A stretch of 64,000 bases of DNA from JBHJGP01 sp050331695 (GTDB lineage Bacteria > Pseudomonadota > Alphaproteobacteria > Geminicoccales > Geminicoccaceae), in contig JBHJGP010000031.1 of the NCBI GenBank assembly GCA_050331695.1, positions 4,911 to 68,910 on the forward strand, read 5' to 3'. Under the pieces are notes generated by a model that was given only the letters and a program-made list of their open reading frames with translations, was not told the DNA's origin and did no database searches. Of this stretch, positions 44,589 to 53,798 are shown piece by piece. Positions within the stretch are counted from its first letter, which is position 1, and each line of letters starts with the position of its first letter. Made by a program: the position numbers and the translations under genes.

Positions 44589-45778
44589 GAGCGAAACTTT
44601 GCTGCGTGGCGGGCGAGGATTCCCACCTTCGCATGCCGTATTTCGATCGCATGCGTGATCTGGGGTTTGACGTTTCTGTCGTCAGCTCGAACAGCGGCGA
44701 GGCGTTCGAGAAGGCGGAAATACCTCACTTTTCCTACACGCTGCCGCGCTTCATCAATCCCTTCGGCAACCTCCGATCGCTTTATACTTTAGTTCGATGG
44801 ATCAAACGCCACCGGCCGGACATCGTCCATGGATTCGATACCAAGCCAAGCCTGCTTGCACCGATGGCGGTCTCCTTGGCGGGGTCCGGTGCCGCCATCA
44901 GAACCATTAATGGGATGGGATACCTATTCTCGTCTGAAGCCTTGATGGCGCGGGCCTTGCGCCCCGCTTATCGCGCTCTTCAGCGTTCGGTGGCAGGAGC
45001 CACTGCGATGACCGTCTTCCAAAACCAGGATGACCACCGGTACTTCTTGGAGCGCCGACTTGTCGCGCCTGAGCGCTCGGTTGTGGTTCCGGGGTCGGGG
45101 ATAGATGTCGCAGCGTGGGACAGAGATCTACCATCTGACGAACAACGCGACCGTCTCCGTCGGGATCTCGGGCTCGAGGGTAAGATCGTGATCACCATGG
45201 TCTCGCGGCTGACCACTCACAAAGGCGTTCTGGTGCTTCTCGACGCGGCTCGCCGGCTGTTTCAGCGACATCCGAATGTCATCGTTCTGCTGGTCGGCCC
45301 GCTGGAAAGCGAGGGGCCGTTCGCGGTCAAGAAACAGGCCATCGACGGGTGCAAGGAGTTCGTCCGCTGGCTGGGCTTGAGGAAAGACGTTCCAGCGCTA
45401 ATGGGAGCATCGGACATTTTCGCTTTCCCAAGTGCCTACAGGGAGGGCATTCCTCGGGTGTTGCTGGAAGCGGGTCTCACAAGGCTACCGATCGTGACGT
45501 CGACGAGGCCGGGATGCACCGATGTGGTGAAGGACGGCGAGACCGGTCTCCTCGTACCGCCGCACGATGTGGCAGAACTTGAGCTAGCGTTGGAGCGCTT
45601 GGTCTTGGATTCCGAGTTGAGGCAGACCCTTGGCGCCCGCGTTCGCCGGCACATTGTCGAGGGCTTCTCGATGGATGACGTTGTCCAAGCTTATTGTCGA
45701 TTGTATGAAACTTTACTGGTGGCGGACCGGCAAACGTTTGGGCGTTCCGCTTTGGTTCAATCAAAGTCGTTGCCATGA
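44585..45778 (+). CDS. Glycosyltransferase family 4
   Basis: A 397-residue GT-B glycosyltransferase. The N-terminal domain has VHGFDTKPSLLAPMA; the C-terminal donor site has the E-x7-E pair in REGIPRVLLEAGLTRLP, with GLLVPPHDVAELELALE after it. It starts at ATG 44585 inside the methyltransferase stop (4-base overlap) and ends overlapping the aminotransferase start in the same way. It adds a sugar to the polyprenyl-linked repeat unit. Confidence 0.94.
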   Translation: MRAKLCCVAGEDSHLRMPYFDRMRDLGFDVSVVSSNSGEAFEKAEIPHFSYTLPRFINPFGNLRSLYTLVRWIKRHRPDIVHGFDTKPSLLAPMAVSLAGSGAAIRTINGMGYLFSSEALMARALRPAYRALQRSVAGATAMTVFQNQDDHRYFLERRLVAPERSVVVPGSGIDVAAWDRDLPSDEQRDRLRRDLGLEGKIVITMVSRLTTHKGVLVLLDAARRLFQRHPNVIVLLVGPLESEGPFAVKKQAIDGCKEFVRWLGLRKDVPALMGASDIFAFPSAYREGIPRVLLEAGLTRLPIVTSTRPGCTDVVKDGETGLLVPPHDVAELELALERLVLDSELRQTLGARVRRHIVEGFSMDDVVQAYCRLYETLLVADRQTFGRSALVQSKSLP

Positions 45779-46941
45779 TCGATAGACGCAAAGATTTTCT
45801 TTCCTTTTCACCGCCATCTATTGGCGAGGAAGAGATTGCCCAGGTCGTCGACACGTTACGAAATGGCTGGATCACCACCGGACCAAAGACCCACGCTTTC
45901 GAAAAATCGTTTGCCTCATCGGTCCGAGCGCCCGGCGCTCTGGCGCTGAGTTCATGTACCGCGGGGCTGCATATGGCGCTGGTTGCCGGTGGCATAGGTC
46001 ACGGGGACGAGGTGATCACGACGCCGCTGACCTTCTGTGCGACCGTCAACGTCATTGAACATGTCGGCGCGGTTCCGGTCCTCGCCGATGTCGAACCAGA
46101 GACGTTGAACATCGACCCGGCACAGGTCCAAGCCAAAATTACGCCGCGCACCAAAGCGATCATTTTGGTCCATTATGCCGGGCATCCGGTGGACCTGGAC
46201 GCATTTCATGCGCTCGCTCGGATTCACGATCTGCTGCTGATAGAGGATGCGGCTCACGCGCTTCCGGCGAGCTACAAGGGCGTGCCGATCGGGTCAGGTG
46301 GCAATCCGGTCAGCTTCAGTTTCTACGCGACCAAAAACTTGACCACTGGCGAAGGCGGCATGCTCACGGGTTCAGAGGATCTGCTGGAACGGGCGCGAGT
46401 GTTGTCGCTTCACGGTATGAGCCGGGACGCTTGGCGGCGGTACGCAAAGGCCGGTAGCTGGCGGTACGCCGTCGAGGTGCCGGGTTTCAAATACAATATG
46501 AGCGATATTCAGGCGGCGCTCGGTCTGGAACAGCTGAAGAAACTGGACCGTTTCCAGAGCCGTCGCCGGGAGATCGTGGCCCAATATATCGACGCTTTTG
46601 GCGCCTTCGATGGGTTGGAACTCCCTATCGAACGTCCGGAAGTTGACCACGCGTGGCACCTGTTCGTGCTCCGGATCCGCAACGGCGCTTTGAAAATCAC
46701 CCGCGATGAGGTCATCGAAGCACTCAAGGATCGTAACATCGGAACGTCCGTGCATTTCATTCCGATTCATATTCATCCGTATTATGCGGAGAAGTATCAG
46801 TACAAGCCGACAGATTTTCCGGTCACGATTGATAACGCGGAAAGAATGATTAGCCTTCCATTGAATCCAAGCATGACCGACCAGGATGTCCGCGACGTCA
46901 TCGACGCGGTCTCGGACGTGGTTCGTCAATACGGGTCATGA
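45775..46941 (+). CDS. DegT/DnrJ/EryC1/StrS-family aminotransferase
   Basis: A 388-residue PLP enzyme. The PLP Lys is in SFYATKNLTTGEGGML (about residue 186), VLADVEPETLNIDPAQV and IEDAAHALPASYKG are typical of sugar 3- or 4-aminotransferases. It makes an amino sugar nucleotide from a keto-sugar, such as the product of the WbpM-like dehydratase at 55761 in the same locus. Coupled to both neighbours by ATGA-type overlaps. Confidence 0.95.
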   Translation: MIDRRKDFLSFSPPSIGEEEIAQVVDTLRNGWITTGPKTHAFEKSFASSVRAPGALALSSCTAGLHMALVAGGIGHGDEVITTPLTFCATVNVIEHVGAVPVLADVEPETLNIDPAQVQAKITPRTKAIILVHYAGHPVDLDAFHALARIHDLLLIEDAAHALPASYKGVPIGSGGNPVSFSFYATKNLTTGEGGMLTGSEDLLERARVLSLHGMSRDAWRRYAKAGSWRYAVEVPGFKYNMSDIQAALGLEQLKKLDRFQSRRREIVAQYIDAFGAFDGLELPIERPEVDHAWHLFVLRIRNGALKITRDEVIEALKDRNIGTSVHFIPIHIHPYYAEKYQYKPTDFPVTIDNAERMISLPLNPSMTDQDVRDVIDAVSDVVRQYGS

Positions 46942-47540
46942 GTCCCGCGAAGAGAGCATTCGATCTGATCGCAGCCGGGACCGGTGTGGTTCTCTTGTCC
47001 CCCCTGTTCGGTATCGTCGCACTTGCCATCAAAATGAGTGACGGTGGTCCGGTCTTCTATCGCCAAGAGCGTGTCGGCCGCGGCGGCGAGCTGTTCAGGA
47101 TCTGGAAGTTTCGAACAATGGTCGCCGACGCCGACAAGAGAGGCGGACCACTTACCGTCGGCCGTGATCCGCGCATTACCGCCACCGGACATTGGCTGCG
47201 CAAGACAAAGCTCGATGAGCTTCCACAATTGTTCAACGTCTTGGCCGGCACCATGTCACTGGTCGGTCCTCGTCCCGAAGTGCCGCGCTACGTCGCACTG
47301 TATCACGACGAGCAACGACGGGTATTGGAGCTGACGCCCGGTATCACCGATCCCGCGTCCATTCATTTTCGAAACGAGAGTGATGTCCTCGCCGGAACCG
47401 ACGATCCGGAGACCTACTACATTCGGCAAATCATACCGGAAAAGATCCGCATCAACATTACATACGCCGACGGCGCCAACGTGCTCACGGACTTTTACAG
47501 TATTCTCAAAACTGTCTGGGTTCTCGGTCGCGCCAAGTAG
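46938..47540 (+). CDS. Initiating sugar-phosphate transferase (PglC/WcaJ type)
   Basis: A 200-residue polyprenyl-phosphate sugar-1-phosphate transferase. It has one N-terminal membrane helix (re-entrant in PglC), then FRIWKFRTMVADAD, TKLDELPQLFNVLAG and MSLVGPRPEVPRY. It is the short, mono-topic type without the four extra helices of WbaP. It starts repeat-unit assembly on undecaprenyl phosphate. Its stop is 4 bases from the end of the convergent tyrosine kinase gene. Confidence 0.95.
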   Translation: MSPAKRAFDLIAAGTGVVLLSPLFGIVALAIKMSDGGPVFYRQERVGRGGELFRIWKFRTMVADADKRGGPLTVGRDPRITATGHWLRKTKLDELPQLFNVLAGTMSLVGPRPEVPRYVALYHDEQRRVLELTPGITDPASIHFRNESDVLAGTDDPETYYIRQIIPEKIRINITYADGANVLTDFYSILKTVWVLGRAK

Positions 47541-47544
47541 GCAT

Positions 47545-49911
47545 CTAGTTCAGATAGTATTTCTCAAATTTTCCGTAGTACTGGATGTCGTCACCGTACC
47601 GGTAGCTCTTTTGTCGCGCCGGATTGACCCGCGTGAGCACCGTGCCGACGGTCGACATACGCCCACGCAAGAACCCGTTCAAGGCGTTCCGAACCATTCC
47701 TTCCTCGGTTTTACTCCAGCGAACCGCGAACACAGCGGCATCCGCCAACCGCGATGCGACCACGGTATCGCTCAGTCCGAGGACCGGGGCGCTATCCAAA
47801 ACGATGTAGTCGTAACGCTGGCGCAGAGCGGTGATCAGCTCGGCCATTCGTTCGTCACGGAGCATGTCGAGCGAGCGAGCTGGCGGTTTGGTGAGCGGTA
47901 GCGCATCGAAATCGTAGGGGCTGCCGCCATGGTAAATGGCATCGTCAATCGAGCATTCGCCGGCCATGTAATCGAACAGGCAGTGGCGAACCTTGAGGCC
48001 GAGTTCCTTGTGCACACTTGGTCTGCGGAGATCGAGATCGACGACAATGGTCTTGATGCCCGAGCGGGCGGCTATGACCGAGAGGCCTATGGCCAGGCTG
48101 GTCTTCCCTTCATCGGGCACGGAGGAGGTGACAAGCACCGCTTGGGGCGGGTTCTCGTGATCTGACAGTTCCAGGGCCACACGCAGGCCTTCCAAGCCCG
48201 CGGCGTAGCCCGATCGCGGTTTTTCAACGAGATAGGTGTGGGGGCGCTGCGTGCTTTTCAGACCTTTGACATTTGGCACATAGCCCCAGTTCGGTAGGCC
48301 AAAAGCCTGTTCGAGCTGGTGTCCGCTCCTGAGAGTGGTGTCTAAATATTCGCGGACGAAAGCCAACAACGCACCGAGAAGAAGCGAACTCACGAAACCC
48401 GCCGCTATGATCAGGTTCGGTTTCGGGAAACTGGCGTCGGCTGGTTCTGTCGCCCGGAGGGCCAGCCTGGCGCCGGGCTCGAGAAGGTCTTGTTGCTCGT
48501 TGACCTCCTTCAGGCGTTTCAGGAACGAATCATACTGTGCCCGGGTCACGTGCGCGGTGCGTTGCAGCTCGTCCAACCGGGTTTCCGCCTCGTCGATGGA
48601 CAGTGATTGCGATTTGGCGGCCGCGATCTTGTCCTCGATCGTCGCCTCGCGGTTTCTGAGGATCCGAAGCTGGTTTTCCAAGGCGCCCGCAATCGTGCCG
48701 AGCTCGGACCGAAGATCGGCGGAGAGCTGTTCGATCTCCGACCGGACGTTGACCACGGCTGGGTGGCGCGTACCGTAGTCGTTGAGCAACTGGGTCTGCT
48801 GGCGCTGGAGCGCGATGAGTTGACGCCGAAGCTCGCCGACAAGTGGCGATACCAGCACTTCGGCGAGCGATCCGGCCTCCGCTCCCTGTTGCCGCATCGA
48901 TTGGACCACCTCGATTTTGGCCTCGATTTCAGACAGCTCGACTTGCGTGCCGATCAGCTCCCCTTGGAGACCGGTGAGTTCCTTCGCGTCGAAGCGTGTG
49001 CCGGTGACCTGGAGAAGTCCATGTTCAGCACGATAGTCCTGAACTTCCTCCTCGGCCTTGATCGCCTGCGCTCGGAGAATGGCCACCCGATCGGTCAGCC
49101 ACCGGGCGGCGCGAAGGGTGGCCTCGCGTTTTACGTTCAGCTGATCGTCGTTGTACAATACCGCGATTTTGTCCGCGGCGTCCGAGGAGAACTTGGGATC
49201 CGTCTAGCTGACGCTCAGTCGGATCATGTAGGTCTTTTCGATCCGTTGAACCCTCAGACCGTCTCGGAACGCTCGAACGGCAGCTTTCACACGCGGATCT
49301 TCGATATCCTCGAAGGGCTCCGCGACATCGGCGTTGGCCGCACCTTCCAGAAACACATCACAGGCTTCCGGCGGCTCCAGCACACACTCTCCTTCGACGC
49401 CGTGGTCCGGCTCCGCGGGGCTGCCCAGTCCAAACATCTCCAACAATCCGTCGGGCGACCAGAGCACAAGCTGCCCATGAGCCCAGTCAACGGCATCGAA
49501 GATCCGTTTCTCCAGCTTATTTTCGGCGTTGAGCGCGGGATATTCATTCAAGTCCAAGCTGTCGACGACGTCGCGGGCGTAGACGGTGGAGAGCAAACTC
49601 ACCTGCGTCTGCAAAAACTCGTCATCTTGAGGCACCCCTTCCAGAACCGCTTCGATGTCGACAACCCGCGATTCTCGAGGTTCGATCACCAGCGCCGAAG
49701 TCGCTGAATAGTGGGGTGTCAGATTGTTCGCTAGGAACGCGGCAAGGCCGGTGATCAGGATGATAACGGCGATAAAAAGACGCCGACGTCGGTTGAGGAT
49801 CGTGACCAGATCCTTGAGATCGGTGCCCGCGTGATTGTAGGCGCCGCCACCTTGGCGACCTGGTCCGCTGGAAAGCGCGGGATATCGAATCTCGTCAGTA
49901 GACGTGGCCAT
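47545..49911 (-). pseudogene. Wzc-type tyrosine autokinase interrupted by an amber codon
   Basis: One frame runs from ATG 49911 to the stop at 47545 and would code for a 788-residue Wzz/BY-kinase protein, but codon 236 is TAG (49204-49206). The codons on both sides line up in the same frame (…IRLSVS, then TDPKFSSDAADKIA…), so this is a point nonsense change, probably from Ser TCG. The N-terminal part has TM1 (about 44-62) and the Wzz domain; the second part has coiled coils, TM2 near 500, Walker A SSVPDEGKTSLAIG, A' VVDLDLRRPSV, Walker B YIVLDSAP and a C-terminal tyrosine cluster. It controls chain length and export. A sequencing error is possible. Confidence 0.88.
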
Positions 49912-49984
49912 GGGAACAACTCACGAAAAAAGCCATTGATAAACATATGCATGAGAGGGCTCGCCGAACCTCAGAGCGGATCTG

Positions 49985-51208
49985 TCATGAAGCGACATGG
50001 CGATCATCCACAATCGTCGAATAAGCCAAGGGTCCGCGGTCATTCAGAATGACCCGATGAAGCAACGCGTCGTAGGCTCGAACGGATTTATCGAAACCGA
50101 ATTCGTTCGCCCTTTCAATCAGCGCCGAGCTCACCGCTGGAGCATCCAGTTGCGCCATCATGGCATCAGCCAGGTTTTCAACCTCGCCGACCTTCACCAG
50201 GGGTCCGTAAAAGCCGTCATCGAGAATTTCCCGAGGGCCACTGGGACAGTCCGTGGAGACGACCGGACAACCGCAGGCCAGTGCCTGAATAAGCGCCCCG
50301 GGCAGTCCCTCAAACCTGGATGAAAGAACGAAGAGGCGTGCCCGGGCGAGATAGGCAAAGGGATTTTTCACGTAGCCCGGCAAGCGAACATGGTCGCTCA
50401 CGCATAGTGACCGGGCAAGATCGGTCAACCGATCGCGTTCGTCGCCTTCGCCCAGAATCATCAGGCGACAGGGCATCTTGGTTCGCACCAGCGCGAAAGC
50501 CCTGATCAGCGTCGGAAAATCCTTCTGCGGATGGAGACGTCCGACGCCCATGATGACGGGCGGGGCGTCCGCGTCGAACCAAGGATCGTCAAGCGGCTGG
50601 GTCGCGAGACGCCCGAGATCAGGCCCGACCACGGGGTTGTAGATAACGTCGATCTCGTCCTGCTCGAGCCCGACCGATGACCTCAACTCATTGGCGATGC
50701 CTCGGGAGACAGCCACGACCGCATCCGCCTTCGGATACGCCCAGCGAGAAACGTGGTGCATGTTGCGCCGAAACAAACCGCGACGCTGAGAGGGAAGCTC
50801 GGTCGGCGAGTTACGGACCGTAACTACCGACCTAGTGCCTGATCCCGACAGCTTGCAAGCCGTCACGGCGACGAGATTGACGCTCTCGCCGGCTGAAACC
50901 AGCGCCTTCGGTCTGCGCCGACGAAGGTAGGAGATCAGCGGCAAAATACCCGAATAGGTCTTCGAAACACCGAGGTCGACAAGGTTGACGTGGTTCGCGA
51001 CCGTAGACACAGAGCGTCCTTCGGTACTCAGGACCACGAAATCGACCTCGGCACCGAGAGCGGATAGACCCTCTGCCACTGCGACCATAGACTTCGTCGA
51101 GCCGCCGCCTGTCAAGCCGTAGGTGAGAAAGCTAATTGGCCCTCGCCCATGGCTTAGAAGGCGGGCAGCCGACACGTTGTCCGGCCGAGGCGGAAACAAA
51201 CGCGCCAT
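49985..51208 (-). CDS. Glycosyltransferase family 4
   Basis: A 407-residue GT-B enzyme. It has an N-terminal TGGGSTKSMVAVAEGLSALG acceptor/loop motif, VGRLHPQKDFPTLIRAFALV opening the second domain, and the donor-binding pair in SSRFEGLPGALIQALACGCP. It adds a sugar in the polysaccharide repeat. It is co-oriented with the interrupted tyrosine kinase gene (73 bases apart). Confidence 0.94.
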   Translation of the reverse strand: MARLFPPRPDNVSAARLLSHGRGPISFLTYGLTGGGSTKSMVAVAEGLSALGAEVDFVVLSTEGRSVSTVANHVNLVDLGVSKTYSGILPLISYLRRRRPKALVSAGESVNLVAVTACKLSGSGTRSVVTVRNSPTELPSQRRGLFRRNMHHVSRWAYPKADAVVAVSRGIANELRSSVGLEQDEIDVIYNPVVGPDLGRLATQPLDDPWFDADAPPVIMGVGRLHPQKDFPTLIRAFALVRTKMPCRLMILGEGDERDRLTDLARSLCVSDHVRLPGYVKNPFAYLARARLFVLSSRFEGLPGALIQALACGCPVVSTDCPSGPREILDDGFYGPLVKVGEVENLADAMMAQLDAPAVSSALIERANEFGFDKSVRAYDALLHRVILNDRGPLAYSTIVDDRHVAS

Positions 51209-51372
51209 CCCACTACCAACTGAAGTTTAGTAACCCACACCCAGCTGGAACAATTACACGAAAAGCAAAAATCCAGCCAACCATTTTATTCACAAATTTC
51301 AACCATTAGTGTATTCACAAACACAAATATTCACTAAATCCACTGAAAGGAATTACTCGCCATCACCGAGTT
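51209..51372. other. AT-rich intergenic region with three short repeats
   Basis: TATTCACAAA occurs at 51287-51296 and 51312-51321, and TATTCACTAAA at 51328-51338. They lie upstream of the glycosyltransferase gene at 51208. They could be operator or promoter elements; this is not shown. Confidence 0.35.
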
Positions 51373-52344
51373 CTACAGAAAGTCCCTATCGCTTGGGTTG
51401 TGAAACTCCTTGTTTGTTCTATCTTTTTGGCCTGTACTTGAAGACAGCCTTTGCCAGGGAAGTTCGCGGCCAAGCAAGCGTTCTGTCTCAGCGACATCGT
51501 CGGCGAAGCAGGCAATCAGCTCCTGACGCAACTCTTGCGAGATCCCAGGTCTTTTTCGCTCGACCTTGTTCAGTCTTTTGACAGCCAACCCCGGGGTGAG
51601 GCCAACCGCATTGGCCATGGTCTTTGCCGCCATGTAGGGGTCGCTTTTCTTGACGCTCTTTAGCAACGACATGACGCCGCGCCATCGCCATTGGTGGCTC
51701 GCGTTCACTCGACCGAACTCCGTTCGACCGTCATCATCCAGACCGAGAAAGGCGAGACAATTGCGGTAGGCGAGCATCGGCTCCGCCGCAAACTCCTCGT
51801 AGATCAGAACCTGACGCTGATCGTCAGGAACCGCGTCGTAGAGACGGCGCAGCTGATCTGCAAATGAGCAAACACGCCGATACTGAAGGTGCTTCGGTTC
51901 GCGGCATCCGGTTGGTAGGCATTGCCCCCGACCGCGCGTCTCTTGAAGACGCCAGGCGGTCTCGAAGTCCGCTTCATCCTCGTCCATCGAATGCAGCTTC
52001 TGCCAGTGGAGGGCTTGAACCATGTCCACGGGATCTCGCAACATGACGACCATCTTGGCCCGGGGATTGGCTCTCATGATCTTAGCCACCGCCACCTCGC
52101 TGAACAGGTAGAACACGGACGCTTCGCCCTTGAGCTGATCGCGGGACGAGCGATCGCGGTAGAGCGCCGTGTACTCCTCCTTCGACTTGACGCGACCGTA
52201 GTTCGGGAAGTCAGTGCTAAAAAAATGCAGTTCCTTCGCCGGCGCGTAAACGTTCGGATGCCCTTTCAGATAACTGTAGAGCGCGGTCGTCCCACATTTT
52301 GGTGCGCCGATGAGAAAGAAGTCGGGTATCGCTGAGCAAGCCAT
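51373..52344 (-). CDS. Sulfotransferase-family protein 1
   Basis: A 323-residue PAPS-dependent sulfotransferase. The 5'-phosphosulfate loop is FFLIGAPKCGTTALYSYLKG (residues 9-28) and the 3'-phosphate motif is KMVVMLRDPVDMVQALHW (about residue 94). ATG 52344 follows GGAG eight bases upstream; the stop of the flippase gene overlaps this region. The longer frame to 52461 is the flippase end. It likely adds sulfate to the polysaccharide. Confidence 0.93.
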   Translation of the reverse strand: MACSAIPDFFLIGAPKCGTTALYSYLKGHPNVYAPAKELHFFSTDFPNYGRVKSKEEYTALYRDRSSRDQLKGEASVFYLFSEVAVAKIMRANPRAKMVVMLRDPVDMVQALHWQKLHSMDEDEADFETAWRLQETRGRGQCLPTGCREPKHLQYRRVCSFADQLRRLYDAVPDDQRQVLIYEEFAAEPMLAYRNCLAFLGLDDDGRTEFGRVNASHQWRWRGVMSLLKSVKKSDPYMAAKTMANAVGLTPGLAVKRLNKVERKRPGISQELRQELIACFADDVAETERLLGRELPWQRLSSSTGQKDRTNKEFHNPSDRDFL

Positions 52345-52345
52345 A

Positions 52346-53662
52346 TCATGCTCCAAAAATGCTGGGTGTAACTCCCAACCGTCTTCGGACGAAAATCGCC
52401 AGCGCCAGGTTCCAGCTGACCAAGCCAAAAGCGGTCGCCACGGCGGCGCCGATGATACCAAACATGGGCACCAGGATAATCGTTAGAGCCACACTTGCCG
52501 CCGCGGATGCCGCGAACACGAACGTGGCTTCTCGTTCGTGACCCGTCATGGTCATCAGAAATGTGACAGAACCGATCGCGGCGTTGACCAACTGTGCCAA
52601 GACCAGGATCACCAGTACCGCAGCACCACTTTGAAACGCCTCTCCAAACCAGCCCAACGTCCAGGCCGGCGCCACGAGGAGGGGAAGCGCAATCAGCAAG
52701 GCTGAGCCCAAACTCCAGCGGGCCGTTCTGGTCACGATTTTTTGGAGACGGTCGATCTCTTTTTCCGCGTAATGTGTTGAGATAACCGGTGCAAATACCG
52801 TGTTGATGGCACCGAGGGGAAACGCAACCAGGCTCGCAACATAGGCCGATATGCGGAAGATCCCTGCCTCGGTCGTGTCCAGAAGCATGCCGATCAACAG
52901 AACGTCGGCGTGCCGCCGAACGGCCTGCAGAGCGGCCAAGACAACCAGGGAACGGGTCGCCGCTATCCAAAGCGGTTTGTCGTCCATCGCCACATCGCTT
53001 TCGCCACCGGGCCCCCGAGCCAGACGGATCAATGGCAAGATGACGATGGCGAGGGCGACACAGAAGCCCAGGAGCCGAAATACCATGGCGCTTGTGGCGT
53101 CGAGCCGTTCGGGCAGAAGGATCAGGCATGCACCGACGGCGACCACGAGCACGGCTTGGGGAACCAGCCGGTCAGGCACAAGGGCGAGGGTGACCCGATC
53201 GAACGCCCGCAAGGCCGCGCAATGGATGGGCAACAAGGCAATGACCGGTAGGGCGGCGAGGCCAATCGCGAACACCGTGGCGAGACCGGCCGTCAACCGA
53301 TCATGAATCACCACGATCAGCGCGAGACCCAGGATCGCCGCACCGAAGCTGCACAAGAGCGAAGCGCTTTGGGCGAACCGCAGCAGCCCTCGAGCCGCCG
53401 CTCCCTTTTGCTGGCGCCGGTACGGAGGTAGGAAGCGAAGGACCGATGTCGGAAAGCCCAAGCGCGTGATGAGCGCGAGAACGGTCACCCAAGCGACGAC
53501 GTAAGCGAAGAGCCCATAGTCGACAGCGCCCAGGCCCCTGGCCAGTATCAATTGGGCTGCAAAGCCGAGACCGACGGCGGCGACGTTGATGACGAACGCC
53601 AGCGAAGCGCCTTTCGCCAGTCGCTTCAGCAGAGCGTCAAAGGCGCCATCGTCCGTACGCAA
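52346..53662 (-). CDS. Flippase/oligosaccharide translocase (Wzx-like)
   Basis: A 438-residue membrane protein with 12-14 helices of the MATE/MVF-like polysaccharide-biosynthesis type, starting MRTDDGAFDALLKRLAKGAS. The start is TTG 53662. It moves polyprenyl-linked repeat units to the periplasmic face. Its stop is one base upstream of the sulfotransferase start, so the two are coupled. Confidence 0.93.
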   Translation of the reverse strand: MRTDDGAFDALLKRLAKGASLAFVINVAAVGLGFAAQLILARGLGAVDYGLFAYVVAWVTVLALITRLGFPTSVLRFLPPYRRQQKGAAARGLLRFAQSASLLCSFGAAILGLALIVVIHDRLTAGLATVFAIGLAALPVIALLPIHCAALRAFDRVTLALVPDRLVPQAVLVVAVGACLILLPERLDATSAMVFRLLGFCVALAIVILPLIRLARGPGGESDVAMDDKPLWIAATRSLVVLAALQAVRRHADVLLIGMLLDTTEAGIFRISAYVASLVAFPLGAINTVFAPVISTHYAEKEIDRLQKIVTRTARWSLGSALLIALPLLVAPAWTLGWFGEAFQSGAAVLVILVLAQLVNAAIGSVTFLMTMTGHEREATFVFAASAAASVALTIILVPMFGIIGAAVATAFGLVSWNLALAIFVRRRLGVTPSIFGA

Positions 53663-53798
53663 GGATCGACCTAGCAGTCGTCACCCGTCCGACGTGGAGA
53701 CCGGCCCGAAAGGACCCCACCAGCGAACGCGCACGAGACAACGGGTTTTAAAGAGCGTCCAGGCAACCGATTGCCGACGGTTCCACGAAGCGATCCCA

